Assembly: GCF_024169655.1 (NCBI RefSeq)
Contig: NZ_JALJWV010000001.1
Location: 2,361,001 to 2,425,000 of the forward strand
DNA from: Pseudomonas marginalis
Lineage (GTDB): Bacteria > Pseudomonadota > Gammaproteobacteria > Pseudomonadales > Pseudomonadaceae
Direction of reading: 5' to 3'
DNA: 64,000 nt
Below are positions 55,055-64,000 of this stretch, one piece after another. The notes beneath the pieces are model-generated. The model was given only the letters and a program-made list of their open reading frames with translations, had not been told where the DNA came from and made no database searches. Position numbers and translations under genes: made by a program. Position 1 is the first letter of the stretch. Every line of letters begins with the position of its first letter.

Positions 55055-55239
55055 AAGTCCCTGGGCAACCAGAAGAACATCACCACGCAGAACAGCGTCA
55101 GGCCCAGGCAGAACCACTGGAAACGCTTCAGTCGGCGCGCCTGGGTGCTGGCGTGGGCCTCGGGCAGCGGTGTGGCGCAGCGCTCGCACAGGTCGCGCTC
55201 CACGGCGTTGCCGTGCTGGCAGACCAGGCAGGTTTTCAC
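55048..55239 (-). CDS. Small zinc-ribbon membrane protein between norD and dnr
   Basis: The 63-residue protein starts at a GTG whose bases overlap the dnr stop (GTGA). It has a CxxC-x10-CxxC zinc ribbon (KTCLVCQHGNAVERDLCERC) and a C-terminal membrane helix (FQWFCLGLTLFCVVMFFWLP). A small gene lies at the same position between norD and dnr in P. aeruginosa. Being coupled to dnr, it may belong to NO signalling or NOR assembly, but no function is known to me. Confidence 0.7.
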   Translation of the reverse strand: MKTCLVCQHGNAVERDLCERCATPLPEAHASTQARRLKRFQWFCLGLTLFCVVMFFWLPRDFY

Positions 55240-55919
55240 TCGAATTGCTCCAGGCGCGGGCGGTCGAGAATCGCGATTTGCCGGCCGTCCTGGGTGATGA
55301 TTTTCTCGTCGATCAAGCGCCGGATAATCCGCGAAAAGGTCTCCGGCTGGATCGACAGGTGCCCGGCAATCAATTGCTTGGCCATCGGCAGCTCGAAGCT
55401 GCAGTTGGTGCTTTGCAGGCGCACCAGTTGCGTGAGCAGGTAGCGCACCACGCGGTGGGTGGCGTTTTTCAGCGACAGGGTTTCGATCTCGTTGACCCGC
55501 TGGTGCAGGCGCACGCACAACGTGCCGAGCAGGGCGAAGGTCAGGCGGCTGTTGCTCTGCAGCAAACGCATGTAGGTGGCGTTGGACAGCCGGTACAACT
55601 GCGTGGGGCACACCGCTTCGGCGCACGCCACGTAGTTGGGCGTATCCATCAGCATCATGGCTTCGGCGAAGGTCTGCCGTTCGCCGATCACCTCGAACAC
55701 CTTCTCCTGGCCGTCCGGGGTGAGGCGGTAGATTTTCACTGCGCCGGCGATCACGAAGTAGAACGCGTCGGCCGGTTCGCCCTGGCGAAACAGCGGTTCG
55801 CCTTTGTCGACACTGAGCAATTGGCTGCTGCTCATCAGTTCGTTCAGTTGCGCCTCGTCCAGGGGCTCGAACAAGTGGTGGCTGCGCAGGATTTGGTGAT
55901 GAACACGATGGAGCACCAT
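55236..55919 (-). CDS. dnr: NO-responsive regulator Dnr
   Basis: The 227-residue CRP/FNR-family activator binds heme to sense NO. It has the cNMP-like sensor (LFRQGEPADAFYFVIAGAVK, ERQTFAEAMMLMDTPNYVAC), the long dimer helix, and a DNA-binding helix-turn-helix (MAKQLIAGHLSIQPETFSRI, IRRLIDEKIITQDGRQIAIL) with the ETFSRI recognition pattern for TTGAT boxes. It lacks the N-terminal cysteines of FNR/Anr. Length equals P. aeruginosa Dnr. The ATG at 55919 was chosen; the longer frame upstream has no ribosome site. Confidence 0.95.
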   Translation of the reverse strand: MVLHRVHHQILRSHHLFEPLDEAQLNELMSSSQLLSVDKGEPLFRQGEPADAFYFVIAGAVKIYRLTPDGQEKVFEVIGERQTFAEAMMLMDTPNYVACAEAVCPTQLYRLSNATYMRLLQSNSRLTFALLGTLCVRLHQRVNEIETLSLKNATHRVVRYLLTQLVRLQSTNCSFELPMAKQLIAGHLSIQPETFSRIIRRLIDEKIITQDGRQIAILDRPRLEQFE

Positions 55920-55981
55920 CTTGACCTCGGGGGATAACGGGAAGGGATGCCCGAGGATAATCCTGTTGGCGTCGGCCGTAC

Positions 55982-55995
55982 TTGATCCGCGACAA
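55982..55995 (-). promoter_or_regulatory. Anr box upstream of dnr
   Basis: Read on the minus strand it is TTGTC-GCGG-ATCAA, one mismatch to the FNR-type box, about 63 bases before the dnr start. It fits oxygen control of dnr by Anr as known in P. aeruginosa. Confidence 0.7.
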
Positions 55996-56051
55996 GGGCA
56001 GCGCACAGGCAACGCTGCACGATCGTCGCAGTGATCGGTTGTGAAAGTGCG

Positions 56052-56546
56052 CTATGCGCGGGCCGGGACGAGGCCGGGCGCGGCTTTGGCGAACAGTATG
56101 TCGTTCTCCAGGTGGATGTGTTCGCGCAGGTCGGCATGAAAGGCGCTCAGCTCGCGGTACAGGCTGCGCCAGGTATTACAGGCCTCGGCCGGCGGGGTGA
56201 TCTGGTTCGTCAAGCTCAACAGTTGTTCCAGCGCCTCGGCGTGCTGGTCGTGCTCATGGCGCATCACCTGGATCGGCATCGCCGCCTGCGGCCCCATGCC
56301 CATTTGCAGCATCGGGAACAGCACCTGTTCTTCCTTGAGCATATGGTTTTCCAACTCCTGTTGCATATCGCGCAGCAGGTCGGCCAGGCCGGTGGGGCAT
56401 TGCAGGTGCTGAGCGTGGACCTGTTCGACGCGGCTCGCCATGCGCACCAGTTCCGGCAACTGCTCGCGATGACGTGCGTGGTAGCGCGCCAGCAGATGGT
56501 CGATCAAGTGGTCCTGGGGTTGGGTGTTCCAGTCGCTCACGGTCAT
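56052..56546 (-). CDS. Hemerythrin-domain NO-stress protein (DnrN/YtfE-like, short form)
   Basis: The 164-residue protein is a hemerythrin four-helix di-iron protein. Ligand candidates are LIDHLLARYH (first His), ENHMLKEEQVLFP (His and Glu), MRHEHDQH and REHIHLENDILF (His and Glu), all in the order seen in YtfE/RIC. It lacks the N-terminal ScdA domain of full-length repair-of-iron-centre proteins. It lies upstream of dnr on the same strand, in the position of dnrN in denitrifiers, which suggests repair or NO detoxification. GAGGAAAG precedes the start. Confidence 0.82.
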   Translation of the reverse strand: MTVSDWNTQPQDHLIDHLLARYHARHREQLPELVRMASRVEQVHAQHLQCPTGLADLLRDMQQELENHMLKEEQVLFPMLQMGMGPQAAMPIQVMRHEHDQHAEALEQLLSLTNQITPPAEACNTWRSLYRELSAFHADLREHIHLENDILFAKAAPGLVPARA

Positions 56547-56604
56547 CGGGCTTTCCTCATCGGCAGTACGGATATGAACCGGTGATTGCAGGTCGCGTGC
56601 CAAC

Positions 56605-56618
56605 TTCAACTTATTGAA
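56605..56618. promoter_or_regulatory. Palindrome between the hemerythrin and NorR-like genes
   Basis: TTCAA-CTTA-TTGAA is a perfect inverted repeat with the same 5-4-5 layout as an FNR-type box but different arm sequence. It lies midway between two divergent NO-response genes and may be an operator for one of them. Confidence 0.35.
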
Positions 56619-56694
56619 AAGTAACGCTATATCCCGGAGTAAGGTAATCATGACCACAGGTTGTCAGGGTGCTGTGAACCCCAGGAGGGTCGAA

Positions 56695-57681
56695 ATGACC
56701 GCGCCGCCCGACGGCATTCTCGGCCAAAGCGCGGTGTTGCTGCAGTTGCTCGACGAGCTGGCGCTGCTGGCCGAAACGCAGTTGCCGGTGTTGTTGCTCG
56801 GCGAAACCGGGGTCGGCAAAGAGCTGTTCGCACGGCGCCTGCATCGCCTGTCGCGCCGCGGCAACAAGCCTTTGGTGCAGGTCAACTGCGCGGCGCTGCC
56901 GGAGGCGTTGGCCGAAAGCGAGCTGTTCGGTCACGTCAAGGGTGCTTTCTCCGGCGCCACCCACGACCGCGCCGGGCGGTTCGATGCGGCCAACGGCGGC
57001 ACCTTGTTCCTCGATGAGGTCGGCGAGTTGCCCTTGAGCGTCCAGGCCAAGCTGCTGCGCACCCTGGAGAATGGCGAGATCCAACGCCTGGGCGCCGATC
57101 GGCCATTGCATGTGGACGTGCGCATCATCGCCGCGACCAATCGCCACCTGCCGGACAGCGTGCGCGACGGCCTGTTTCGCGCCGACCTGTATCACCGGCT
57201 GTCGGTGTACCCGGTGCCGATCCCGGCGTTGCGCGAGCGTGGCGAGGACGTGTTGTTGCTGGCGCGGCATTTCGTCGAACTCAACCGTGAGCGCCTGGGC
57301 TTGCGTGACCTGCAGCTATCGCCAGCGGCGCAACGGGCGCTGCTCGATTACCCCTGGCCGGGCAATGTGCGCGAGCTGGAGCACGTGATCAGTCGCGCCG
57401 CGTTGAAACAGCTCAGCCGTGCTGAACCGCGCAGTCCGGTGATCTGCCTGGAGCCGCACGCCCTGGGCCTGGATGCGGCCGTCGTCGCGGTTGAATGCGC
57501 CTTGCCCGCGTCATCGATTGAGGCCTTCCAACCCTTGGCGGTGGCGGTGGATGAGTGCCAGCGCTGGAACATTCGCCACGCCCTGGAACACTGCGCCGGC
57601 AATTGGGCGAGTGCCGCGCGCTTGCTTGGCGTGGACGCCAGCAACCTGCACAAACTGGCGCGGCGCCTGAAGCTCAAGTGA
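56695..57681 (+). CDS. NorR-like sigma-54 activator without the GAF sensor domain
   Basis: The 328-residue protein is an AAA+ enhancer-binding protein: [20 protein letters not shown], Walker [21 protein letters not shown], the sigma-54 contact loop [14 protein letters not shown] (GAFSGA in place of GAFTGA), Walker [15 protein letters not shown], and a C-terminal Fis-type helix-turn-helix ([20 protein letters not shown]). Full NorR has a roughly 170-residue GAF domain with an NO-binding iron before this; here there is none. The start at 56695 follows AGGAGG; an ATG at 56650 is an alternative. Regulation of NO genes is inferred from context. Confidence 0.85.
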   Translation: MTAPPDGILGQSAVLLQLLDELALLAETQLPVLLLGETGVGKELFARRLHRLSRRGNKPLVQVNCAALPEALAESELFGHVKGAFSGATHDRAGRFDAANGGTLFLDEVGELPLSVQAKLLRTLENGEIQRLGADRPLHVDVRIIAATNRHLPDSVRDGLFRADLYHRLSVYPVPIPALRERGEDVLLLARHFVELNRERLGLRDLQLSPAAQRALLDYPWPGNVRELEHVISRAALKQLSRAEPRSPVICLEPHALGLDAAVVAVECALPASSIEAFQPLAVAVDECQRWNIRHALEHCAGNWASAARLLGVDASNLHKLARRLKLK

Positions 57682-57736
57682 GGGGTGCGACAACGCGCCA
57701 GCCGTGCGTATTCGTCGCACCGCCTACTGGCCGGAC

Positions 57737-57750
57737 TTGATTCTGGTCAA
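57737..57750 (+). promoter_or_regulatory. Dnr box of the nos operon
   Basis: TTGAT-TCTG-GTCAA (one mismatch) ends 65 bases before the nosR start and fits Dnr control of nitrous oxide reductase genes. Confidence 0.78.
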
Positions 57751-57815
57751 GGGCCACCCGCCATCATCGCCCCTACCATCCGTCCCATCTTCAGCCCGAC
57801 GCCTCAAGGGACTCC

Positions 57816-59948
57816 ATGACTCGCTCCGCGCGCTTGACACGCCACTGGCTGACTGTGCTGGTGGTGTTGCTCATCACCAGCTTCACCGCCCAGGCCCGGT
57901 CTTACGGCGACATCGAACAGCAGCGTATCGAACGCACCTTTCCCGCCCAGGATGCGGTCTCCGCACCGGACGGCCCGTTCAAGGTGCGCACCATTTCGAG
58001 CGCCGGCAAGCCCATCGGTTACGTGTTCCAGAGCCTGGATGTGGTGGCGATCCCGGCGTATTCAGGCAAGCCGATCAACACCCAGGTGATCCTCGACAGC
58101 GCCGGGGTGATCCGCGATGCCTACGTGCTGGAACACCACGAGCCGATCCTGTTGATCGGTATTCCCGAGATCAAACTGCACGAATTCACCGCGCACTATT
58201 CCGGCGTCGATGTACGCCAGCGCGTGGTGGTCGGACGTTCCAGCGACCCGAAGGCCGTAACGGTGGATGCGATTGCCGGTGCGACCGTGACCGCGATGGT
58301 GGTCAATGAAGTGGTGATGCGGGCGGCCCATGACGTGGCGGTGTGGCTCAAGCTGATCGACGGCAAGGCCGCTACCGCGCAGAAAGTCGCGCTGATCCGC
58401 ACCGATCGGTTTGACCCCGCCACCTGGGCGCAATTGACCGGCAATGGCGCGATCCGCCGCCTGCTTTTGACCCGTGGCCAAGTCGACGCGGCCTTCAAGG
58501 ACACCGCCGCCGAAGGCGCCGAGGCGGCGGACGAAACGTTCATTGAGCTTTATATGGCCGACATCAACCCGCCGAGCATCGGCCGCAATCTGTTGGGCGA
58601 AGAACACTACCGCAGCTTGATGCAGGGGCTCAAACCCGGCGAACAGGCCATCGCCGTGTTCGGCCGCGGGCTGTTTTCATTCAAGGGCTCGGGTTATGTG
58701 CGCGGCGGGATTTTCGACCGGGTGCAGTTGCGCCAGTTCGGCAACGTGATCAGCTTCCGTGACCTCGACCACCAACGCATCGACGACGTCTACGCCGAGG
58801 GCATACCGGCCTTCGACGAGATGTCGGTATTCATCGTGCGTCCGCAGGCCGGCTTCGACCCAGGTTCGGCCTGGACCCTGGAGTTGTTGGTGCGGCGCCA
58901 GACCGGTCCGGTCAGCGGCACGTTCAGCAGCTTCGAACTGCCTTACCAGATGCCCGAACAGTACCTGGAACGGCCGCTGCCCACCGCCGCCGAACAAGCC
59001 GCGCTGGATGAGGCCAGCCGCCCGCTGTGGTTGAGCATCTGGTACCAGAAGCAGGTCCAGGTCATGGTGCTCGGCGTCGCGCTGCTGCTGCTCACTGCGA
59101 TCCTGTTCCTGCAGGACAGCCTGGCCCGGCGCCCGCGTCTGCTGCACTGGCTGCGCCGGGGTTATCTGGTGTTTACCGTAGGGTTCATCGGCTGGTATGC
59201 GCTGGGGCAGTTGTCGGTGGTCAATGTGCTGACCTTCGTGCATGCGCTGGTCCAGGACTTCCGCTGGGAGCTGTTCCTCACCGACCCGCTGATCTTTATG
59301 CTCTGGGTCTTCACCGCCGCCAGCATCCTGCTCTGGGGGCGTGGGGTGTTCTGCGGCTGGCTGTGCCCGTTCGGGGCCTTGCAGGAACTGCTCAACGAAG
59401 CCGCGCGCCGCCTGAAGATCCGCCAGTTCGAATTGCCTTTCGCGGTGCATGAACGGCTGTGGGCGATCAAGTACCTGATCCTGCTGGTGCTGTTCGGCCT
59501 CTCGCTGGAATCGATGGCCACCGCCGAACGCTTTGCCGAAGTGGAACCGTTCAAGACCGCCATCACGCTCAAGTTCGACCGCCAGTGGTGGTTCGTGCTC
59601 TACGCCGTGGCGTTGCTGGTGATCAACCTGTTCACCCGCAAAGTCTACTGCCGCTACCTCTGTCCCCTCGGCGCTGCCCTGGCGATTCCGAGCAAGTTCC
59701 GCCTGTTCGACTGGCTCAAACGTCGCCAGGAATGCGGCAACCCATGCCAACTGTGCGCCAAGGAATGCGAGATCCAGGCGATCCACCCGGACGGCCATAT
59801 CAACGCCAACGAATGCCACTACTGCCTCGACTGCCAGATGACCTGGCACAACGAAAACAAGTGCCCGCCGCTGATCAACAAACGCAAGAAGCGCAACAAG
59901 GCGGCGCCCGAACAGATTCCCGTAGTGCAGATAAATCCCAACACTTGA
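57816..59948 (+). CDS. nosR: NosR, membrane electron-transfer flavoprotein for N2O reduction
   Basis: The 710-residue protein has an N-terminal signal, then a periplasmic FMN-binding domain (covalent flavin site in [20 protein letters not shown]), five to six helices from about residue 410, [12 protein letters not shown] and [13 protein letters not shown] motifs, and two C-terminal 4Fe-4S clusters ([31 protein letters not shown]). It is thought to pass quinol electrons to NosZ and to be needed for its expression. nosZ follows after 11 bases. Confidence 0.97.
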   Translation: MTRSARLTRHWLTVLVVLLITSFTAQARSYGDIEQQRIERTFPAQDAVSAPDGPFKVRTISSAGKPIGYVFQSLDVVAIPAYSGKPINTQVILDSAGVIRDAYVLEHHEPILLIGIPEIKLHEFTAHYSGVDVRQRVVVGRSSDPKAVTVDAIAGATVTAMVVNEVVMRAAHDVAVWLKLIDGKAATAQKVALIRTDRFDPATWAQLTGNGAIRRLLLTRGQVDAAFKDTAAEGAEAADETFIELYMADINPPSIGRNLLGEEHYRSLMQGLKPGEQAIAVFGRGLFSFKGSGYVRGGIFDRVQLRQFGNVISFRDLDHQRIDDVYAEGIPAFDEMSVFIVRPQAGFDPGSAWTLELLVRRQTGPVSGTFSSFELPYQMPEQYLERPLPTAAEQAALDEASRPLWLSIWYQKQVQVMVLGVALLLLTAILFLQDSLARRPRLLHWLRRGYLVFTVGFIGWYALGQLSVVNVLTFVHALVQDFRWELFLTDPLIFMLWVFTAASILLWGRGVFCGWLCPFGALQELLNEAARRLKIRQFELPFAVHERLWAIKYLILLVLFGLSLESMATAERFAEVEPFKTAITLKFDRQWWFVLYAVALLVINLFTRKVYCRYLCPLGAALAIPSKFRLFDWLKRRQECGNPCQLCAKECEIQAIHPDGHINANECHYCLDCQMTWHNENKCPPLINKRKKRNKAAPEQIPVVQINPNT

Positions 59949-59959
59949 AGGAGCAACCC

Positions 59960-61861
59960 ATGAACGATACAGACGATAAACATGACGGCCTGACCCGGCG
60001 CAGTTTCCTCGGCACCGGTGCGGTGACCGGCGCTGTGCTGGCGGGTGCGTCGGCCCTCGGCGGCGCGGTGTTTACCCGTGAATCCTTCGCGGCGGCGGCC
60101 AAGGACGCCAAATCGAAAATCCATGTAGAACCCGGCCAGCTCGACGATTACTACGGCTTCTGGAGCGGCGGCCACCAGGGCGAAGTGCGGGTGCTGGGCA
60201 TCCCGTCGATGCGCGAGCTGATGCGCATCCCGGTGTTCAACGTCGACTCGGCCACCGGCTGGGGCCTGACCAACGAGAGCAAGCGCATCCTCGGCGACGG
60301 TGCCAAGTACCGCAACGGCGATTGCCACCACCCGCACTTGTCCACCACCGATGGCCGCTACGACGGCAAGTACCTGTTTATCAATGACAAGGCCAACAGC
60401 CGGGTGGCGCGCATCCGCCTGGACATCATGAAGTGCGACAAAATCCTCACCGTACCGAACGTCCAGGCCATCCACGGCCTGCGCCTGCAAAAGGTGCCCT
60501 ACACCAAGTACGTGTTCTGCAACGCCGAGTTCATCATCCCGCACCCCAATGACGGCCACAGCTTTGACCTGCAGGATCGCAACGCCTTCACCATGTTCAA
60601 TGCCATCGACGCCGAGAAAATGGAAATGGCGTTCCAGGTGATCGTCGACGGCAACCTCGACAACGCTGACATGGACTACACCGGCAAGTACGCGGCGGCC
60701 ACCTGCTACAACTCGGAAAAGGCCACCGACCTGGCCGGCATGATGCGCAACGAGCGCGACTGGGTGGTGGTGTTCAACATCCCGCGCATCGAAGCAGCGA
60801 TCAAGGCCGGTAAGTTCATCAGTGTGGACGGCGTCAAGGTGCCGGTGGTGGACGGGCGCAAATCCGAGGACGGCAAGGACAGCGAGTTCACCCGCTACAT
60901 TCCGGTGCCGAAGAACCCCCACGGCTGCAACACCTCGCCGGATGGCAAGTACTTCATCGCCAACGGCAAGCTGTCGCCGACCTGCACCATCATCGCCATC
61001 GACAAACTCGACGACCTGTTCAGCGGCAAGATCCCTGACCCGCGCGGCGTGGTGGTCGGTGAGCCGGAACTGGGCCTGGGCCCGCTGCACACCACCTACG
61101 ACGGGCGCGGCTTTGCCTACACCACGCTGTTCATCGACAGCCAGGTGGTCAAGTGGAACATCGCCGAGGCCATTCGCGCCTATGGCGGCGAGAAGGTCAA
61201 CTACATCAAGCAGAAGCTCGATGTGCAGTACCAGCCGGGTCACAACCATGCGTCGTTGACCGAAACCCGCGACGCCGACGGCCAGTGGCTGATGGTGCTG
61301 AGCAAGTTCTCCAAGGACCGCTTCCTGCCCACCGGCCCGCTGCACCCGGAGAACGACCAGTTGATCGACATCTCCGGCGATGAAATGAAACTGGTCCACG
61401 ATGGCCCGGCCTTCGCCGAGCCCCATGACTGTGTGATGGCGCGCCGCGACCAGATCAAGACCAAGAAAATCTGGGAGCGCAACGATCCGTTCTTCGCCGA
61501 GACGGTAGCCATCGCCAAGAAGGACGGGATCAACCTGGAAACCGACAGCAAGGTGATCCGCGACGGCAACAAGGTGCGCGTGTACATGACCTCCATGGCC
61601 CCGGCTTACGGGCTCACGGAGTTCACCGTCAAACAGGGCGATGAAGTCACCGTGACCATCACCAACATTGACATGATCGAAGACGTGACCCACGGCTTTG
61701 TCATGGTCAACCACGGCGTGAGCATGGAGATCAGCCCGCAGCAGACCTCGTCGATCACGTTCATTGCCGACAAACCGGGGCTGCATTGGTACTACTGCAG
61801 CTGGTTCTGCCATGCCCTGCACATGGAAATGGTCGGGCGGATGAAGGTCGAGCGCGCCTGA
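59960..61861 (+). CDS. nosZ: Nitrous oxide reductase
   Basis: The 633-residue copper enzyme reduces N2O to N2. It has a Tat signal ([20 protein letters not shown]), a seven-bladed propeller whose histidines hold the CuZ cluster ([60 protein letters not shown]), and a C-terminal cupredoxin with the CuA site ([32 protein letters not shown]). The Tat signal marks it as a clade I NosZ. The start follows AAGGAG. Confidence 0.98.
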   Translation: MNDTDDKHDGLTRRSFLGTGAVTGAVLAGASALGGAVFTRESFAAAAKDAKSKIHVEPGQLDDYYGFWSGGHQGEVRVLGIPSMRELMRIPVFNVDSATGWGLTNESKRILGDGAKYRNGDCHHPHLSTTDGRYDGKYLFINDKANSRVARIRLDIMKCDKILTVPNVQAIHGLRLQKVPYTKYVFCNAEFIIPHPNDGHSFDLQDRNAFTMFNAIDAEKMEMAFQVIVDGNLDNADMDYTGKYAAATCYNSEKATDLAGMMRNERDWVVVFNIPRIEAAIKAGKFISVDGVKVPVVDGRKSEDGKDSEFTRYIPVPKNPHGCNTSPDGKYFIANGKLSPTCTIIAIDKLDDLFSGKIPDPRGVVVGEPELGLGPLHTTYDGRGFAYTTLFIDSQVVKWNIAEAIRAYGGEKVNYIKQKLDVQYQPGHNHASLTETRDADGQWLMVLSKFSKDRFLPTGPLHPENDQLIDISGDEMKLVHDGPAFAEPHDCVMARRDQIKTKKIWERNDPFFAETVAIAKKDGINLETDSKVIRDGNKVRVYMTSMAPAYGLTEFTVKQGDEVTVTITNIDMIEDVTHGFVMVNHGVSMEISPQQTSSITFIADKPGLHWYYCSWFCHALHMEMVGRMKVERA

Positions 61862-61883
61862 CACAAGGACACAGCAGGACAAA

Positions 61884-61976
61884 GGTGGGAGGGGGCTTGC
61901 CCCCGATGGCGGTGAATCAGCCAAGGATGCATCAACTGATACACCCTCATCGGGAGCAAGCTCCCTCCCACATTTA
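61884..61976. repeat. Intact REPIN between nosZ and nosD
   Basis: A REP unit (GTGGGAGGGGGCTTGCCCCC) and an inverted partner (GGGAGCAAGCTCCCTCCCAC) flank a spacer containing ATGCATCAACTGATACAC. It may stabilise the nosZ message and lower nosD expression. Confidence 0.88.
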
Positions 61977-62002
61977 GCCGCATTCAGTTTAAGGACATCA
62001 CT

Positions 62003-63268
62003 GTGGCTCGATCACTCATCACCTTGATAGGGCTCGCACTGCTCTCGTTCGGGGTGAACGCTGGCGTGCGCCCCATCACCGACTTGCCCCTGCAAGCCGA
62101 CGGCCCCAACCACTGGCGCCTGCCTGCCGGCGAATACCGGGGCTCGTTCCGCATCGACCAACCGCTGCAATTGACCTGCGCCCCCGGCGCCATCTTCCAG
62201 GCCGAAGGGCAGGGCAACGGCCTGCTGATCAGCGCGCCAGATGTCAGTGTCCAAGGCTGCACGTTCCTCGATTGGGGCGACGACCTCACGGCCATGAACG
62301 CCGCTGTGTTCATCCAACCCCAGGCCCGCGGTACACAACTGCTGGGCAACCGCCTGCAAGGCCAGGGCTTTGGCATCTGGGTCGACGGCACCCAGGACGT
62401 AAGCCTGATCGGCAACCGCATCCAGGGCGATACCTCGGTACGCTCCCAGGACCGTGGCAACGGCATTCACCTGTACGCCGTACACGGTGCCCGCGTCATC
62501 GATAACCAGGTGCGTGACACCCGCGACGGCATCTACATCGACACCTCCAACGGCAACCTGCTGCAAGGCAACACCCTGGAAGACCTGCGCTACGGCATTC
62601 ACTACATGTTCGCCAACGACAACCAGGTCCTGGGCAACACCACGCGCCGCACCCGCACCGGCTATGCGTTGATGCAAAGCCGCAAGCTGACGGTGATCGG
62701 CAATCGTTCCGAGCAGGACCAGAATTACGGCATCCTGATGAACTACATCACCTATTCGACTTTGCAGGACAACGTCGTCACCGATGTGCGCGACGGCTCC
62801 ACCGGCGACACCATGATCGCCGGCGGCGAAGGCAAGGCGCTGTTCATCTACAACTCGCTGTTCAACCGCATCGAACACAACCGCTTCGCGCGCAGCGCGG
62901 TGGGCATTCATCTGACCGCCGGCTCCGAAGACAACCGCATCGCCGGCAACGCCTTCATCGACAACCAGCGTCAGGTCAAATACGTCGCCAGCCGCTTGCA
63001 GGAATGGTCGGCGGACGGCCGGGGCAACTACTGGAGCGACTACCTCGGCTGGGACCGCAACGGCGATGGCCTGGGCGATGTGGCTTACGAGCCGAACGAC
63101 AACGTCGACCGCCTGCTGTGGATGTACCCCCAGGTGCGGCTGTTGATGAACAGCCCCGGCATTGAGTTGCTGCGCTGGGTGCAACGTGCGTTTCCGGTGA
63201 TGAAGTCGCCGGGAGTGATGGACAGCCACCCGCTGATGCAAGCCCCCACGCATAAGGAACCTGCATGA
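62003..63268 (+). CDS. nosD: NosD, periplasmic copper-site maturation protein
   Basis: The 421-residue protein has a signal peptide ([17 protein letters not shown]) and right-handed beta-helix repeats of the carbohydrate-binding CASH type ([60 protein letters not shown]). NosD is needed with NosF and NosY to build the NosZ CuZ cluster. The start is a GTG at 62003 behind AAGGAC. Its stop overlaps nosF by 4 bases. Confidence 0.96.
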   Translation: MARSLITLIGLALLSFGVNAGVRPITDLPLQADGPNHWRLPAGEYRGSFRIDQPLQLTCAPGAIFQAEGQGNGLLISAPDVSVQGCTFLDWGDDLTAMNAAVFIQPQARGTQLLGNRLQGQGFGIWVDGTQDVSLIGNRIQGDTSVRSQDRGNGIHLYAVHGARVIDNQVRDTRDGIYIDTSNGNLLQGNTLEDLRYGIHYMFANDNQVLGNTTRRTRTGYALMQSRKLTVIGNRSEQDQNYGILMNYITYSTLQDNVVTDVRDGSTGDTMIAGGEGKALFIYNSLFNRIEHNRFARSAVGIHLTAGSEDNRIAGNAFIDNQRQVKYVASRLQEWSADGRGNYWSDYLGWDRNGDGLGDVAYEPNDNVDRLLWMYPQVRLLMNSPGIELLRWVQRAFPVMKSPGVMDSHPLMQAPTHKEPA

Positions 63269-64000
63269 TGAATGTCGTCGAGATCGAAGGCGTCAGCCAG
63301 CGCTACGGGCGTGCCACGGTGCTGCACGACCTGAACCTGAGCCTGGCCCCCGGGGAAGTGCTGGGGTTGTTCGGGCACAATGGCGCGGGCAAGACCACCG
63401 CGATGAAACTGGTCCTTGGCTTGCTGCGCGCCAGCGCCGGCGAGGTGCGGGTGTTTGGCCGTGCGCCGAGTGATCCCCACGTGCGCCGCTGGCTCGGTTA
63501 CCTGCCGGAAAACGTCACGTTCTACGCGCAGTTGAGCGGCGTCGAAACCCTGCGCCACTTTGCCCGGCTCAAGGGCGCGCCGATGCATCAGGTCGACAGC
63601 CTGCTGGACGACGTCGGCCTGACAGCGGCGGCGGGTCGGCGGGTCAAGACCTATTCCAAGGGCATGCGCCAGCGCCTCGGGCTGGCCCAGGCCTTGCTCG
63701 GCGAGCCACGCCTGTTGCTGCTCGACGAACCCACAGTGGGCCTCGACCCGTTCGCCACCCAGGACCTGTATCGCCTGCTCGACCGCCTGCGTGCGGCCGG
63801 CACCAGTACCATCCTGTGTTCCCATGTGCTGCCGGGCGTCGAGGCGCACATCAACCGCGCGGCGATCCTCACCCAGGGCCGCCTGCTGGCCTTGGGCAGC
63901 CTGGCGCAGTTGCGCGCCGAGGCCGGCTTGCCGACGCTGATCCGCACCAGCGGCTTGCAGCGCGTCGAGCTGCTGCAACAACGCTGGAACGCCGCCGGCC
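63265..64000 (+). CDS. nosF: NosF, ABC ATPase for NosZ maturation, cut by the window end
   Basis: About 245 residues are visible. It has Walker A ([20 protein letters not shown]), the ABC signature ([18 protein letters not shown]), Walker B ([15 protein letters not shown]) and the switch histidine in [10 protein letters not shown]. It powers the NosFY transporter that works with NosD in CuZ assembly. The start is ATG at 63265 or the adjoining ATG at 63268. nosY and the rest of the operon would follow outside the window. Confidence 0.95.
   Translation, partial: MMNVVEIEGVSQRYGRATVLHDLNLSLAPGEVLGLFGHNGAGKTTAMKLVLGLLRASAGEVRVFGRAPSDPHVRRWLGYLPENVTFYAQLSGVETLRHFARLKGAPMHQVDSLLDDVGLTAAAGRRVKTYSKGMRQRLGLAQALLGEPRLLLLDEPTVGLDPFATQDLYRLLDRLRAAGTSTILCSHVLPGVEAHINRAAILTQGRLLALGSLAQLRAEAGLPTLIRTSGLQRVELLQQRWNAAG

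Noticed and set aside
59459..59959. Longer nosZ frame starting inside nosR
   Set aside because: The Tat signal peptide begins at the ATG at 59960 behind AAGGAG, and the upstream part is nosR coding in another frame.
59819..61924. A 701-codon open frame on the minus strand opposite nosZ
   Set aside because: It is His/Val/Ala-rich shadow coding caused by high GC and has no domain character; nosZ on the other strand is certain.

Overview
The window is about 61% GC chromosome of a Pseudomonas, most likely of the P. fluorescens group. The evidence is a complete Pseudomonas-type nir-nor-nos denitrification supercluster, TTGAT-N4-ATCAA (Anr/Dnr) boxes, REPIN elements carrying the GTGGGAGGGGGC...GCCCCC core, and Pseudomonas-style accessory genes. 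No rRNA, tRNA or CRISPR was seen.

Layout. (1) 1-24000, mixed metabolism and regulation: a partial MFS exporter; a cyclic-nucleotide-gated MscS channel; an Rrf2 regulator divergent from a small thioredoxin-reductase-like flavoprotein; a glucarate module (gudD, gudP and a FadR-type regulator); a LysE exporter with a convergent AraC regulator; a lipoprotein; two acetyltransferases; an NCS1 permease with a divergent LysR regulator; a small gene behind a full-consensus hrp box, so probably a type III secretion substrate; an operon of flavin monooxygenase, RidA, DUF1028 and M20 amidohydrolase with a divergent LuxR-type regulator and aminotransferase; and a decay zone holding aldehyde dehydrogenase, LuxR and GNAT remnants. 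(2) 22400-26600: a DHCW cupin, copper delivery genes (PCuAC, SCO), a DUF2946 protein, an unknown protein and an OprD porin. (3) 26600-29960, genes behind Dnr boxes: a CopD-like membrane protein, a HemN paralogue without the radical-SAM cysteines, and hemN. (4) 29977-40643: nirSMCFDLGHJEN on the minus strand (cytochrome cd1 nitrite reductase, its electron donors and complete heme d1 synthesis) and divergent nirQ, nirO, nirP, sharing one Dnr box. (5) 40644-51141: a type VI secretion Rhs/VgrG island, with PAAR-Rhs toxin, immunity gene, displaced rhs tip with orphan immunity gene, an IS3-family element inside a REPIN, vgrG and a DUF1795 Eag chaperone. (6) 51210-64000: norCBD, a zinc-ribbon protein, dnr, a short hemerythrin NO-stress protein, a NorR-like activator without its GAF sensor, then nosR, nosZ, nosD and the start of nosF.

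Together, regions 3, 4 and 6 encode nitrite to NO to N2O to N2 reduction, with heme supply and NO-responsive control. Low oxygen acting through Anr on dnr, and NO acting through Dnr, should activate the boxes listed here. Copper-handling genes in regions 2 and 3 could help metallate copper enzymes such as NosZ and terminal oxidases, but that is inference. The T6SS island splits nir from nor, which is where the unusual structure concentrates. Other oddities are the cysteine-less HemN paralogue, the GAF-less NorR, the hrp-box gene and the monooxygenase/RidA/DUF1028 operon.
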